Source: Rhizobium sp. R634
Lineage (GTDB): Bacteria; Pseudomonadota; Alphaproteobacteria; Rhizobiales; Rhizobiaceae
Assembly: GCF_002211305.1 (NCBI RefSeq)
Contig: NZ_LOKW01000014.1
Location: 1-40,747, forward strand
Direction: 5' to 3'
Length of the DNA stretch: 40,747 bases
Shown: positions 24,995 through 33,035 of the stretch, piece after piece
Layout of the letters: every line of letters begins with the position of its first letter
How positions within the stretch are numbered: the stretch's first letter is position 1
Notes under the pieces: generated by a model
Told to the model about the DNA's origin: nothing
The model's input: only the letters and a program-made list of their open reading frames with translations
Databases searched by the model: none
Made by a program: the position numbers and the translations under genes

Positions 24995-25476
24995 ACCCGC
25001 TCGAAACGAAGGCAGCCGGTGCGGAACGCCGGCTGCAGGATCTCGGCATCGCCCTTCCCCCGCCGCCGACGCCCTTCGGCGCCTATGTCGAGGCGGTCAG
25101 GACCGGCAAGCTGGTTTTCTTCAGCGGCATGCTGCCGGTCGTCGACCGCAAGCCCCGCTATATCGGCCGCGTCGGCGGCGCACTGACTGCCGAAGACGGC
25201 CGCAAGGCGGCCGAGACGGCGACGCTGAGCGCCCTTGCCGCCGCCAGGGAATATCTCGGCTCGCTGGACAGGGTGGCAAAGGTCGCCAAGCTCGGTGTCT
25301 ACATCGCCACCGAAGGCGATTTTCGAGACCATCCGAAGGTCGCCGACGGCGCATCGGAATTGCTGCTGCAGGTCTTCGGCGAAGACAGGCTCTCCGGCCG
25401 GGTCGTCCTCGGCGTCGCCAGCCTGCCGTTGGGTGTACCGATCGAGCTCGAACTCGTGCTTGAGGTCGAGGACTGA
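24988..25476 (+). CDS. RidA/YjgF-family protein
   Basis: This 162-residue protein has the RidA-like fold of the longer (YjgH/RutC-like) group: FGAYVEAVRTGKLVFFSGML, a helical region SALAAAREYLGSLDRVAKVA, and GRVVLGVASLPLGVPIELEL. The Arg that binds the substrate carboxylate in RidA appears at the GR position, and the Glu in IELEL is conserved. RidA enzymes hydrolyse reactive enamines or imines. The start overlaps the SDR stop codon by 7 bp, so the two are translated together and may process the same amine or imino compound. Confidence 0.9.
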   Translation: MVNPLETKAAGAERRLQDLGIALPPPPTPFGAYVEAVRTGKLVFFSGMLPVVDRKPRYIGRVGGALTAEDGRKAAETATLSALAAAREYLGSLDRVAKVAKLGVYIATEGDFRDHPKVADGASELLLQVFGEDRLSGRVVLGVASLPLGVPIELELVLEVED

Positions 25477-25482
25477 ATGGCA

Positions 25483-25504
25483 AGGGCGCGCCGCGGCGCG
25501 CCCT
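25483..25504. terminator. Bidirectional terminator-like palindrome
   Basis: A perfect 22-bp palindrome (AGGGCGCGCCG and its mirror CGGCGCGCCCT) lies between the ends of the convergent RidA and Pycsar-like genes. It lacks a long U-tract, so the terminator call rests on position and stem strength. Confidence 0.55.
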
Positions 25505-25509
25505 GCATC

Positions 25510-26049
25510 TCACCCCGCAATCAACAGCAAGACATACGCGATCACGCTCACCATCAACCCGCGAAAAGCGAAGGTGACGCAGCGGTATTTGTTGCGGGCG
25601 ATGGCGGAGAGGATGTTGGCGTTTTCGAGATACTGGTCGAAGAGGTAGCGCTCGTCGCGCCGGAGGGCGGCGTCGAAAAACATGTCGCGATGCTTCGGCC
25701 AGGCGCCCCAGAACAGCGAGGTGGACGTGCCGAGATGCCGCGGCAGCACGACGAGAATCGCCGACAGGATGGAAAAGACCGAGGCTGCGGCAAGCAGGCC
25801 GGAGAACAGCACGCTGCCCGACGTGCCGCCGGTATAACGCGCCAGGCTGAAGACCGCCCTCACCTCGCTGGAGCTGACCAGAAAGGCGAGCATGAAAGTA
25901 AAGATATAGGCAGCCTTTTGATCGGATATCTTGATCTGATCATAAAATATGTCGTTGATTTTCTTGATATGGTCAAAATACTCGGCGCTGACGTCGCCGC
26001 TCGACGGGTTGCTCAGCATAACGTCCGTGGCACTTTCGAATTCGCTCAC
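25510..26049 (-). CDS. Three-helix membrane protein resembling Pycsar effector PycTM (DUF5706-like)
   Basis: This 179-residue protein has hydrophobic helices at about 47-62, 79-103 and 158-178, with a cytoplasmic charged middle section (about 104-157). ISDQKAAYIFTFMLAFLV and NKYRCVTFAFRGLMVSVIAY match the two conserved ends of the Pycsar-effector membrane family (PycTM, formerly DUF5706). In studied Pycsar systems, such a protein disrupts the membrane when it senses cyclic CMP or UMP made by a partner cyclase. The start is GTG 26049 with GGAG upstream. It is divergent from a FecR/TPR/barrel gene that is followed by a cyclase gene. No stand-alone PycC-type cyclase adjoins it, so antiphage function is uncertain. 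Confidence 0.72.
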   Translation of the reverse strand: MSEFESATDVMLSNPSSGDVSAEYFDHIKKINDIFYDQIKISDQKAAYIFTFMLAFLVSSSEVRAVFSLARYTGGTSGSVLFSGLLAAASVFSILSAILVVLPRHLGTSTSLFWGAWPKHRDMFFDAALRRDERYLFDQYLENANILSAIARNKYRCVTFAFRGLMVSVIAYVLLLIAG

Positions 26050-26066
26050 CTGAATACTCCACCCTC

Positions 26067-26092
26067 AAAGTGTTTCCCTGATAGTACACTTT
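26067..26092. promoter_or_regulatory. Inverted repeat between divergent PycTM-like and FecR/barrel genes
   Basis: AAAGTGT (26067-26073) and ACACTTT (26086-26092) are perfect inverted arms around 12 bases, within the 127-bp divergent region. It sits between two promoters and could bind a shared regulator. Confidence 0.4.
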
Positions 26093-26176
26093 GGAACGAA
26101 AGCAAGAACACGTGTGCAACATGCTTGACTTTTCCACTCTACACGGACAAAGGGGAAGCGGGTATGGGGCGGAGTC

Positions 26177-29100
26177 ATGCGCGGTTATTCCAATAACATC
26201 TGTCGCGTCGGGGTGGCGCTGGCGTTTGCAGTGCCCGGTTTCGGGCTGCCGGCGATGGCCGATCCCGTGCCGCGCGCAACGCCGGTCGCAGGCTCCGTCA
26301 TCGCCCGCAAGACCGGCGAGGAAGTCCGTTTCATCGACGTGTCGGATTGGCGCGTCGTCGACATCAATCAGGATCTTCTGACCGGCGACGTGCTGCGCAC
26401 CAATGCCAACGGCCAGCTCGCCATCGTCTTTTCCGATCACACCCAGGTCCGTCTCGGCCGCAATTCCTCGCTACAGGTCAAGAAGATGGCGGCGAGCGGC
26501 GACACGATCCTCAATCTGCAGTCCGGCACGATCTGGGCGCGCGCCGAGCGCGGCGGCCAGGGCCTGACGGTCGAGACGCCTGCGGCGGCGGCCGCCATCC
26601 GCGGCACCGACTGGACGATGACGGTCGAGGGCGCCAAGACCTCGATGATCGTGCTGGAAGGGCGCGTCGCGCTCTCCAACCCGCAGGGCAGCGTCGAGGT
26701 GAGCGAAGGCGAAGGGGCGGTCGCCACCATCGGCCAGGCGCCGACCAAGATCATCAGCGTCAATCCGGATGACCGCGAGCAGATGCTGTTCTATCTCGAC
26801 CTGCGCGATGGCTTCGACCTGATGCCGACCTCGCCGCTGCGGGCCGACCGCATGGCCTCCGAGCGCCGCCGCTTGCTGGCGCTGCCGCCGGAGCGGCGCA
26901 CGACCGAGGACTGGCTGGAGCTCGCCGAAGTGCAGAGCGCCTTCGACGGCCGCCAGGCCGCGGCCGCAACCTTGCAGAAGATCCGCGGCCGCAAGCTGAC
27001 GGCGGCCCAGCAGGCGCGCGTCGACCTGATCGACGCCACCATCGCCGGCTCGGAGAAGCGCTATTCCGATGCCGCCAAGCTGTTCCAGAAGGCTCTGCCG
27101 CATCTCGACCCGACACGTCGCAACATGGCGCAATATGGCGGCTATTTCGCCCGCTCGCTCGCCGATCCCGCCCATGCCGAACCGCCGCCGGCCAATACTA
27201 CCGGCCCCTATGGCGCGATCATGCAGGCCTATACGACGGGCTTCCTGAAGGACCCGCGCGCAGCGATCGAGATCATCAAGAAAGCCGAGCAGCGCTATCC
27301 CGACGATCCGACCCTGCCGGCGATCCGCGCCCAGCTGGCGGAACTCACCGATGACCGCGAGCAGATGAAGGAAGCGATAGAGCGCTCGCTGTCGCTCGAC
27401 CCGGATCATCCCATGGCTCTGTCGGCCCGTGCCGGCTACAGGGCGACCTATGAAAGCGACATCGACGGGGCGCTTGCCGACCTTAACCGCGCCATCGCAC
27501 TTGCTCCCGGCGCATCAGGCACGCTGAATTCGCTCGGCCTGCTGCAGAGTTCGCGCGATGCCAATGGCGAAGCGGAAAAGGCCTTCAAGAAGGCGATCGA
27601 GCTCGATCCGCAGGACCCGCTGCTGCGCGCAAACCTCTCGATCCTCTATCTCGACCAGGGGCGGATGAAGGAAGCCAAGCGCGAAATCGACACGGCAATC
27701 GCGCTTGATCCATCCTTCGATCTCGCTCTGCTCGCCCGCGGCCGCTATTACCTGCAAACCGGCGAGCGCGAAAAGGCGCTGCAGGACCTGCTGGCCGCCA
27801 GCACCGCCAATCCCGGCCATTCGCAGTCGCAGTTGATGCTCGCCGCCGCTCACTACGAAAAAGGCGACCGCATCCCCTCCCAGCAGGCGCTCGACAATGC
27901 CGACCGGCTCGACGACAACGACCCGGCAATCTCGGCCTTCCGCACTGCGGTCGATATCGACGATTACGACGCCGACGGCGCGATCCGCAACGCTCAGGAA
28001 TACCTGCGCCGTTCGCGCGCCCGCGGCGGCGATTACGGCTCGCTCGGCGCCAATGCGAGCGCCGGATCGACGCTCAACAACGCCTTCCGCCTGCAGGGCC
28101 TGGATGCCTGGGGCCGCTATTACGGCGATGCCGTCTTCGATCCCTTCAAGGGCACCGGTTATATCGACCAGTCGATCAAGGGCAGCATCTTTCCCTTCGT
28201 CAACGCGACGAGCTTCAGCGACGACAACATCATCCAGAACCGCGGCAACGCGTCGAGCTACTCATCCTTCATCCAGGGCCTGCTGCTCTCTCCGCACATG
28301 CTGTCGGGCCGTTCGCGCTCGGCAACACTGTTCGACGTGCCCTTCATCGAAGGCTCGCTCGGCGGCGGCATCAACAGCGTCGACGGCCATACGAGACGTA
28401 TCGGCGAGGCCGATATCCAAGGCTATTCCAACGAGACGATCCCGATCAGCTTCTATGGCAATCTGACCTGGGAAGAGCTGGCGCTCGATCGCGATTATCG
28501 GGATTTCGGCGGCGTTCAGACGGACAACAAGTTGCTGAGCGCCAACGGTTATCTGACCGCGACGGTCACGCCTGACGATCGCGTGGTGGCCTTCGTCAAC
28601 CATGGCAAGAATGATGGAACGCTGAACGCGCTATCCCAAGGCTCGACACTGACTGATTTTCTCAACCTCTTGGGCTTCGGAGTTCGGACTGAAATCTCTT
28701 CGGAATATAGCTATCGACGCTCTATCAACGAGGCGACGAATGCCGGCCTAGGCTGGAGCCACACCTTCGGTTACGAAAACATATTGAACGGTGCCCTCCT
28801 CTATTCGGAGAGCAAGTCGCAAACGTCAAACTCCCTGCAGGTCGATGATGCACCGGTTCTAGGTCTGCCAGACCCCGACATTATTCCGTTCTTGGATGCA
28901 ACCGAGGAAGTGTCTTCGAAGACCTATATCGGCGCTCTCAGCCACTCCATTGGCAGCGGACCACTGACCTGGCGGTATGGTATTGAAGGTGGCTGGATCG
29001 ATGCCAGCACGACCACCTTCTCTCGCCTTCGGGAACTCTTCCCGCTCTTGCCGCTCATTCCCGAAACCACCGACGGCCCGGACACATTCAGCAACCGCAT

Positions 29101-29935
29101 CAATATCGGCCGCGCCTATGTCGATGTGCTGCACGAAATCACCCCCGATCTCAAGGGCGAATACGCCTTGTTCGCCACGCGCCTGGAGGGTGACGGCATC
29201 GATGTCAGTCGGTTGGAGCCGCGCTTCGGCCTCGCCTGGACGCCGATTCAAAACCACTGGCTGCGCGCCGCCTTCGTGCGGCAAAGCTTCGACACCACCG
29301 TGCCGACCCTTGCCCCGATCGGCATACTCGGACTGCAGGCCAATCAATTTTCCAACAACCTGCGGGGTTATACGGATACGGTCGCCCTGCAGTGGGATGC
29401 CGAATGGACCGACCGCTTCTTCACTTCGGTCGAATACCAGCATCAGGAACTGCATGATTTCTCGGTCGATTTTCCGCTGATCTCGCTTCCCTCCGATACC
29501 AGCCTGCCGATCTCGCGCGGCAGGATCGATCGCGCTGCCGTCACCGCCAACGTGGCGCTCGGCAACGGCTTCGGCCTGTCGGCCACCTATGCCTATATGG
29601 ATTCGGAAAACCGGGATCCGCTTGAGCCGATCTATGGCGGCCCTCTTCCTTTCATACCGCAGAATTCCGGGCAGATTGCACTGACCTGGGTCAACGAAGC
29701 CAAGGTCAAGACGACGCTCGCCGCCAACTATATCGGCGAACGCGACGGCGATCGGTTCGGCACCAAGCTCGACGATTACTGGAGCCTCGACGCTCACCTC
29801 GTTTGGGAGCCGTTCGACAAGCGCATCGAGCTGGAGGCCGCCGCCTATAACCTGCTCGACGAGGACTTCGAGATCACGCCCGGCGTGCCCGGCTGGGGCC
29901 GCGCGTTCAAGGGCACGCTCAAAGTCCGCTTCTGA
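26177..29935 (+). CDS. FecR-domain / TPR / outer-membrane beta-barrel fusion protein
   Basis: This 1252-residue precursor starts with a signal peptide (VGVALAFAVPGFGLPAMA, cut near 28). Residues ~60-185 are a FecR-like domain (QDLLTGDVLRTNANGQLAIV, LQSGTIWARAERGG, ETPAAAAAIRGTDWTM). Residues ~270-600 hold several TPRs (EKAFKKAIELDPQDPLLRAN, MKEAKREIDTAIALDPSFDL). Residues ~640-1252 are rich in alternating strands (YVDVLHEITPDLKGEYALFA, ALQWDAEWTDRFFTSVEYQH) and end in LKVRF, the aromatic terminus of outer-membrane barrels. No TonB box or plug is visible. The likely role is an outer-membrane pore or sensor with a periplasmic FecR/TPR platform. Its TGA overlaps the ATG of the cyclase gene by one base. 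Confidence 0.83.
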   Translation: MRGYSNNICRVGVALAFAVPGFGLPAMADPVPRATPVAGSVIARKTGEEVRFIDVSDWRVVDINQDLLTGDVLRTNANGQLAIVFSDHTQVRLGRNSSLQVKKMAASGDTILNLQSGTIWARAERGGQGLTVETPAAAAAIRGTDWTMTVEGAKTSMIVLEGRVALSNPQGSVEVSEGEGAVATIGQAPTKIISVNPDDREQMLFYLDLRDGFDLMPTSPLRADRMASERRRLLALPPERRTTEDWLELAEVQSAFDGRQAAAATLQKIRGRKLTAAQQARVDLIDATIAGSEKRYSDAAKLFQKALPHLDPTRRNMAQYGGYFARSLADPAHAEPPPANTTGPYGAIMQAYTTGFLKDPRAAIEIIKKAEQRYPDDPTLPAIRAQLAELTDDREQMKEAIERSLSLDPDHPMALSARAGYRATYESDIDGALADLNRAIALAPGASGTLNSLGLLQSSRDANGEAEKAFKKAIELDPQDPLLRANLSILYLDQGRMKEAKREIDTAIALDPSFDLALLARGRYYLQTGEREKALQDLLAASTANPGHSQSQLMLAAAHYEKGDRIPSQQALDNADRLDDNDPAISAFRTAVDIDDYDADGAIRNAQEYLRRSRARGGDYGSLGANASAGSTLNNAFRLQGLDAWGRYYGDAVFDPFKGTGYIDQSIKGSIFPFVNATSFSDDNIIQNRGNASSYSSFIQGLLLSPHMLSGRSRSATLFDVPFIEGSLGGGINSVDGHTRRIGEADIQGYSNETIPISFYGNLTWEELALDRDYRDFGGVQTDNKLLSANGYLTATVTPDDRVVAFVNHGKNDGTLNALSQGSTLTDFLNLLGFGVRTEISSEYSYRRSINEATNAGLGWSHTFGYENILNGALLYSESKSQTSNSLQVDDAPVLGLPDPDIIPFLDATEEVSSKTYIGALSHSIGSGPLTWRYGIEGGWIDASTTTFSRLRELFPLLPLIPETTDGPDTFSNRINIGRAYVDVLHEITPDLKGEYALFATRLEGDGIDVSRLEPRFGLAWTPIQNHWLRAAFVRQSFDTTVPTLAPIGILGLQANQFSNNLRGYTDTVALQWDAEWTDRFFTSVEYQHQELHDFSVDFPLISLPSDTSLPISRGRIDRAAVTANVALGNGFGLSATYAYMDSENRDPLEPIYGGPLPFIPQNSGQIALTWVNEAKVKTTLAANYIGERDGDRFGTKLDDYWSLDAHLVWEPFDKRIELEAAAYNLLDEDFEITPGVPGWGRAFKGTLKVRF

Positions 29936-31902
29936 TGCGGGCGCAGGAGAAACCCCGGCAGGTTAGGCAGACCGGCAGCCGCCATCTCAGGCTCCTGGTG
30001 CTGTCGCTGACGACGCTGATCGCCATCTCGCTGCTGTCGCGCCTGCCCGCCTGGTCGCTGCTGGAGCTCAGAAGCTTCGACTATCTCTCGACCGTCGACG
30101 ATCCCCGTCCGCCGCCCGGCGGACCCGTCATCGTTGCGATCGACGAACCCTCGCTGGCCGATATCAACGCGCAATGGCCCTGGCCGCGCAGCCTACATGC
30201 CGAGCTCATCAGCCAGCTGCGCGCCGCCGGCGCCCGCGTCATCGGCCTCGACATCATCATGGCCGAGCCCTCGAACCCGGATAATGACGCGGCGATCACC
30301 AGGGCCGTCGGCCCCGATATCGTGCTGGCCGGCGACGAAACGCTGATCGAGACGCCGCAGGCCTCGCAGCTGATCCGCGCGACACCGCTGCCGCAGCTGA
30401 CGGAAGCAGGCGCCGTGACCGGCATCGCCTCGATTGATCTCAGCGGCGACGGCATCTTCCGGCGCATTCCGGGCTATGAGGACGGCTTTGCCGCCATGCT
30501 GGCCAAGGCGGCCGGCGTGGCTCCCGAAGCCCTGCCGGCCGGCCAACTCATCCAATCCTTCGGCCCGGCCCGCAGCTATCCCACCGTCTCCTATTACCAG
30601 GCGCTCGATCCGAAGGGCCTGCTGCCGCCGGATTATTTCAAGGACCGCGTCGTGCTCGTCGGCCTCAGCCTGCAGAATGCGCCGGCGATCGACAAGGGCG
30701 GCGTCGACGCCTTTGCGACGCCCTATACGGTGCATACCGGCAAGCTCGTCTCCGGCGTCGAGATCCAGGCCACGATCTACGACAATATCCGCCGCGGCCT
30801 GTCGATCGCCGAAGCCCGGCTGCCGACGGTCGCCGCCTGCATCCTGATATCGGTGCTGCTGGCCGCCACCACCGTCTGGCGCTCGACCGGATGGCTGACG
30901 ATCGTGACCAGTGCCGCGGCCCTCCTCGCCTTCGCAGCCGTCAGCGCCGCCGGCATCCGGCTTGCCCATGTCTTCGTCTCGCCGCTCGGCCCGACCGTCG
31001 CCTATATCTCCGTCGTCTTCGGCCAGGCCGCTTTCGATTTTGCCGAGGAGCGCCGCAACAAGCGCCAGATCACCCGCGCCTTCGCCCAATATATCTCGCC
31101 CGATCTCGTCAAGCGCCTGTCGAACGACCCCTCGCAGCTGAAGCTCGGCGGCGAGCGGCGCACGCTCTCGGTGCTGTTCTCGGATGTGCGGGGCTTCACC
31201 ACCATCGCCGAGACGCTGAAGGACGATCCGGAGCAGCTGACCGGCCTGATCAACCGGCTGCTGACGCCGCTCTCCGACGTGGTGATGGATCACGGCGGCA
31301 CGATCGACAAATATATGGGCGACTGCATCATGGCCTTCTGGAACGCGCCGCTCGACGATCCCGACCACGCCCTCCACGCCGTGCGCGCCTCGCTTGCCAT
31401 GCAGGCGGCGATTTCGAGGCTTAACGGCCAGCTGGAGCGGGAAGCGGCAGCGCTCGGCCGCAAGCCGCACGTCCTGAAGATGGGCGTCGGCATCAACACC
31501 GGCGAATGCATCGTCGGCAACATGGGCTCGACCCGCCGCTTCGACTATTCCTGCCTCGGCGACAGCGTCAACCTCGCCTCCCGCCTCGAAGGCGCCTCGA
31601 AGAATTACGGCGTCGCCCTGCTGCTCGGCGAAGAAACCGCAAGGCTGGTGGCCGCCGACTACACCACCGTCGAACTCGACCGCATCATCGTCAAGGGCCG
31701 CACCGTCCCCTCGCCCGTCTTTACCGTCGTGCACAAGGCCGGCGCCGCAGCGCTGGCGGCGCATCAGGCCTTCATCGAGGCGAAATATGCCGGCACGCTT
31801 GTGCCATCCGATGCCGTCTTCGACAAACTGGCTGCTGACATACCCGAGCTTGCCTCCTACTACGCGATCGTGCGGGATGGACTGACAGAAGGCGGGGAAT
31901 GA
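29935..31902 (+). CDS. CHASE2-domain membrane class III nucleotide cyclase
   Basis: This 655-residue protein has a first membrane helix at about 18-36, a periplasmic CHASE2 domain (about 40-290: VIVAIDEPSLADINAQWPWP, VIGLDIIMAEPS, FKDRVVLVGLS) and three membrane helices between about 297 and 365. The cyclase domain (about 405-600) has metal-binding D417 (FSDVRGFTT) and D463 (YMGDCIMAFW), and N546 and R550 (VNLASRLEG). Purine-specifying positions are K459 and S539 (DYSCLGD); Ser replaces the usual Thr or Asp, so cAMP is likely but not certain. It is translationally coupled to the FecR/TPR/barrel gene, suggesting that the barrel protein's periplasmic part talks to CHASE2. Confidence 0.92.
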   Translation: MRAQEKPRQVRQTGSRHLRLLVLSLTTLIAISLLSRLPAWSLLELRSFDYLSTVDDPRPPPGGPVIVAIDEPSLADINAQWPWPRSLHAELISQLRAAGARVIGLDIIMAEPSNPDNDAAITRAVGPDIVLAGDETLIETPQASQLIRATPLPQLTEAGAVTGIASIDLSGDGIFRRIPGYEDGFAAMLAKAAGVAPEALPAGQLIQSFGPARSYPTVSYYQALDPKGLLPPDYFKDRVVLVGLSLQNAPAIDKGGVDAFATPYTVHTGKLVSGVEIQATIYDNIRRGLSIAEARLPTVAACILISVLLAATTVWRSTGWLTIVTSAAALLAFAAVSAAGIRLAHVFVSPLGPTVAYISVVFGQAAFDFAEERRNKRQITRAFAQYISPDLVKRLSNDPSQLKLGGERRTLSVLFSDVRGFTTIAETLKDDPEQLTGLINRLLTPLSDVVMDHGGTIDKYMGDCIMAFWNAPLDDPDHALHAVRASLAMQAAISRLNGQLEREAAALGRKPHVLKMGVGINTGECIVGNMGSTRRFDYSCLGDSVNLASRLEGASKNYGVALLLGEETARLVAADYTTVELDRIIVKGRTVPSPVFTVVHKAGAAALAAHQAFIEAKYAGTLVPSDAVFDKLAADIPELASYYAIVRDGLTEGGE

Positions 31903-31933
31903 CGGCGCAGCAATTTGTCGCCACATGAGTTGA

Positions 31934-32330
31934 GCGCGGCACACTCCAACGCTCCTCATCCAGAGGCGCGCAGGCCGAAGGCCGGAGCCTCGAAGGACAC
32001 GCCGCAGCGTTGCTCCTTGCATCCATAACCGCCAGCGCACCCGCCTCGCCCTTCGAGGCCCCTGCGGGGCACCTCAGGATGAGGCTCTCTTGAGCGCTGG
32101 CGGCATCCTCCAACGCCCGTTGTCATCGGTGCAGCATCCTCCAACGCCGCTACTATCGCGCGGCACACTCTAACCTCCCTCATCCTGAGGTGCGCAGGCC
32201 ATAGGCCGAAGCCTCGAAGGACACGCCGCAACATTGTCCCTTGCATCCATCAACCGACAGCGCGCCAGCCTCGTCCTTCGAGGCCCCTACTCAGGGTGAG
32301 GCTCTCTTGGGCCTCGCCGCGGCATCCGCC
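31934..32330. repeat. Tandem duplication (224-bp period) of palindromic repeats
   Basis: Unit 1 (31934-32157) and unit 2 (32158 to about 32330) share the header GCGCGGCACACTC(C/T)AAC, then CCTCATCC...GCGCAGGCC, GCCTCGAAGGACACGCCGCA, CCTTGCATCCAT and a closing CTTCGAGGCCCCT ... GATGAGGCTCTCTTG. Each unit thus has two inverted copies of the CTTCGAGG/CCTCATCCTGAGG repeat. They fill the 448-bp gap between the cyclase and TetR genes; no gene is supported here. Confidence 0.75.
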
Positions 32331-32350
32331 AGATCGACGGGAGGAGATCG

Positions 32351-32932
32351 TTATGCGGCCCGCAGCATGGCAATCTCAGGTCCAACCACCGCGATAAACA
32401 ATCCAGGATCGCCAAGAGCCCTCGCTGACAGCATCGCCCCATGGACCGAGGCCATCAGCATCTGGGCCTGCTCTTCCGGCCGCTTGTCTAGCCGGAACAG
32501 GCCCTGCTCTACGCCGGCCTGCAGCACCGAGGTCAGCCATGCCGCCAGCCCTTGGAAATGGGCGCGGACGCGTGAGGCCACCTCGTCGGGCAGCATCTGC
32601 ATTTCGCTGGCGAGCATGGCGCAGACGCAGAAGGGCTGCGAGGCGTTTTCGATGCAGGAACGCCAGTAGTCGATGTAGAACTGCAGCTGATCGGCAGGGC
32701 TTGCGGCCTGCTCGCGCAGCGACTGCAATCCCGCCTGCGCCTGCCTAGTGTAGCGATCGACCAGCACCGCGACCAGCTCGGCCTTGGCAGGAAAATGATG
32801 GTGGATGCTCGCCTTGCGGATGCCGATCGCAGCCGAGATGTCGGCATAGCTGAAGCCGTTATAGCCACCCGCCACGATGAGCGACTGCGCGATATCGAGG
32901 ATCTTCTCAGAGGTCGAAGCCGTTGATTTCAT
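32351..32932 (-). CDS. TetR-family transcriptional regulator
   Basis: This 193-residue regulator has an N-terminal TetR HTH: SEKILDIAQSLIVAGGYNGF, then SYADISAAIGIRKASIHHHF (recognition helix) and PAKAELVAVLVDRY. The C-terminal ligand domain (about 70-190) contains FYIDYWRSCIENASQPFCVC and AWLTSVLQAGVEQG. The Cys pair CVC may be redox- or electrophile-sensitive, as in some TetR sensors. It is divergent from the DUF308-like membrane gene, with inverted-repeat sites near both starts, so it likely represses both itself and that gene. Confidence 0.93.
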   Translation of the reverse strand: MKSTASTSEKILDIAQSLIVAGGYNGFSYADISAAIGIRKASIHHHFPAKAELVAVLVDRYTRQAQAGLQSLREQAASPADQLQFYIDYWRSCIENASQPFCVCAMLASEMQMLPDEVASRVRAHFQGLAAWLTSVLQAGVEQGLFRLDKRPEEQAQMLMASVHGAMLSARALGDPGLFIAVVGPEIAMLRAA

Positions 32933-32940
32933 AGCGCCGC

Positions 32941-32954
32941 CTACCTTCTGGTAG
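32941..32954. promoter_or_regulatory. TetR operator candidate at the regulator's own start
   Basis: CTACCTTCTGGTAG (arms CTACC and GGTAG) lies 9 bp before the tetR-type start codon, overlapping its ribosome-binding region. It resembles the stronger palindrome at 33036. Confidence 0.5.
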
Positions 32955-33035
32955 GGGGATTGTCAAGCCCTGGGGCTTGGCTCTCCCGTCACAAGATGGT
33001 GTCCGCGAACCGCATTGACTCCTTTTCACTGCCTT

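Noticed and set aside
25510..31902. Calling a canonical Pycsar antiphage system
   Set aside because: No small stand-alone PycC cyclase is adjacent; the only cyclase is a CHASE2 membrane enzyme on the other strand, so only a Pycsar-like resemblance is claimed.
30193..32040. 615-codon open frame on the minus strand opposite the CHASE2 cyclase gene
   Set aside because: It is antisense to a gene with intact domains and motifs; long shadow frames are normal in GC-rich DNA.
31934..32330. Possible CRISPR array
   Set aside because: The repeats are long inverted palindromes with a 224-bp period, not short direct repeats with regular spacers, and no cas gene is near.
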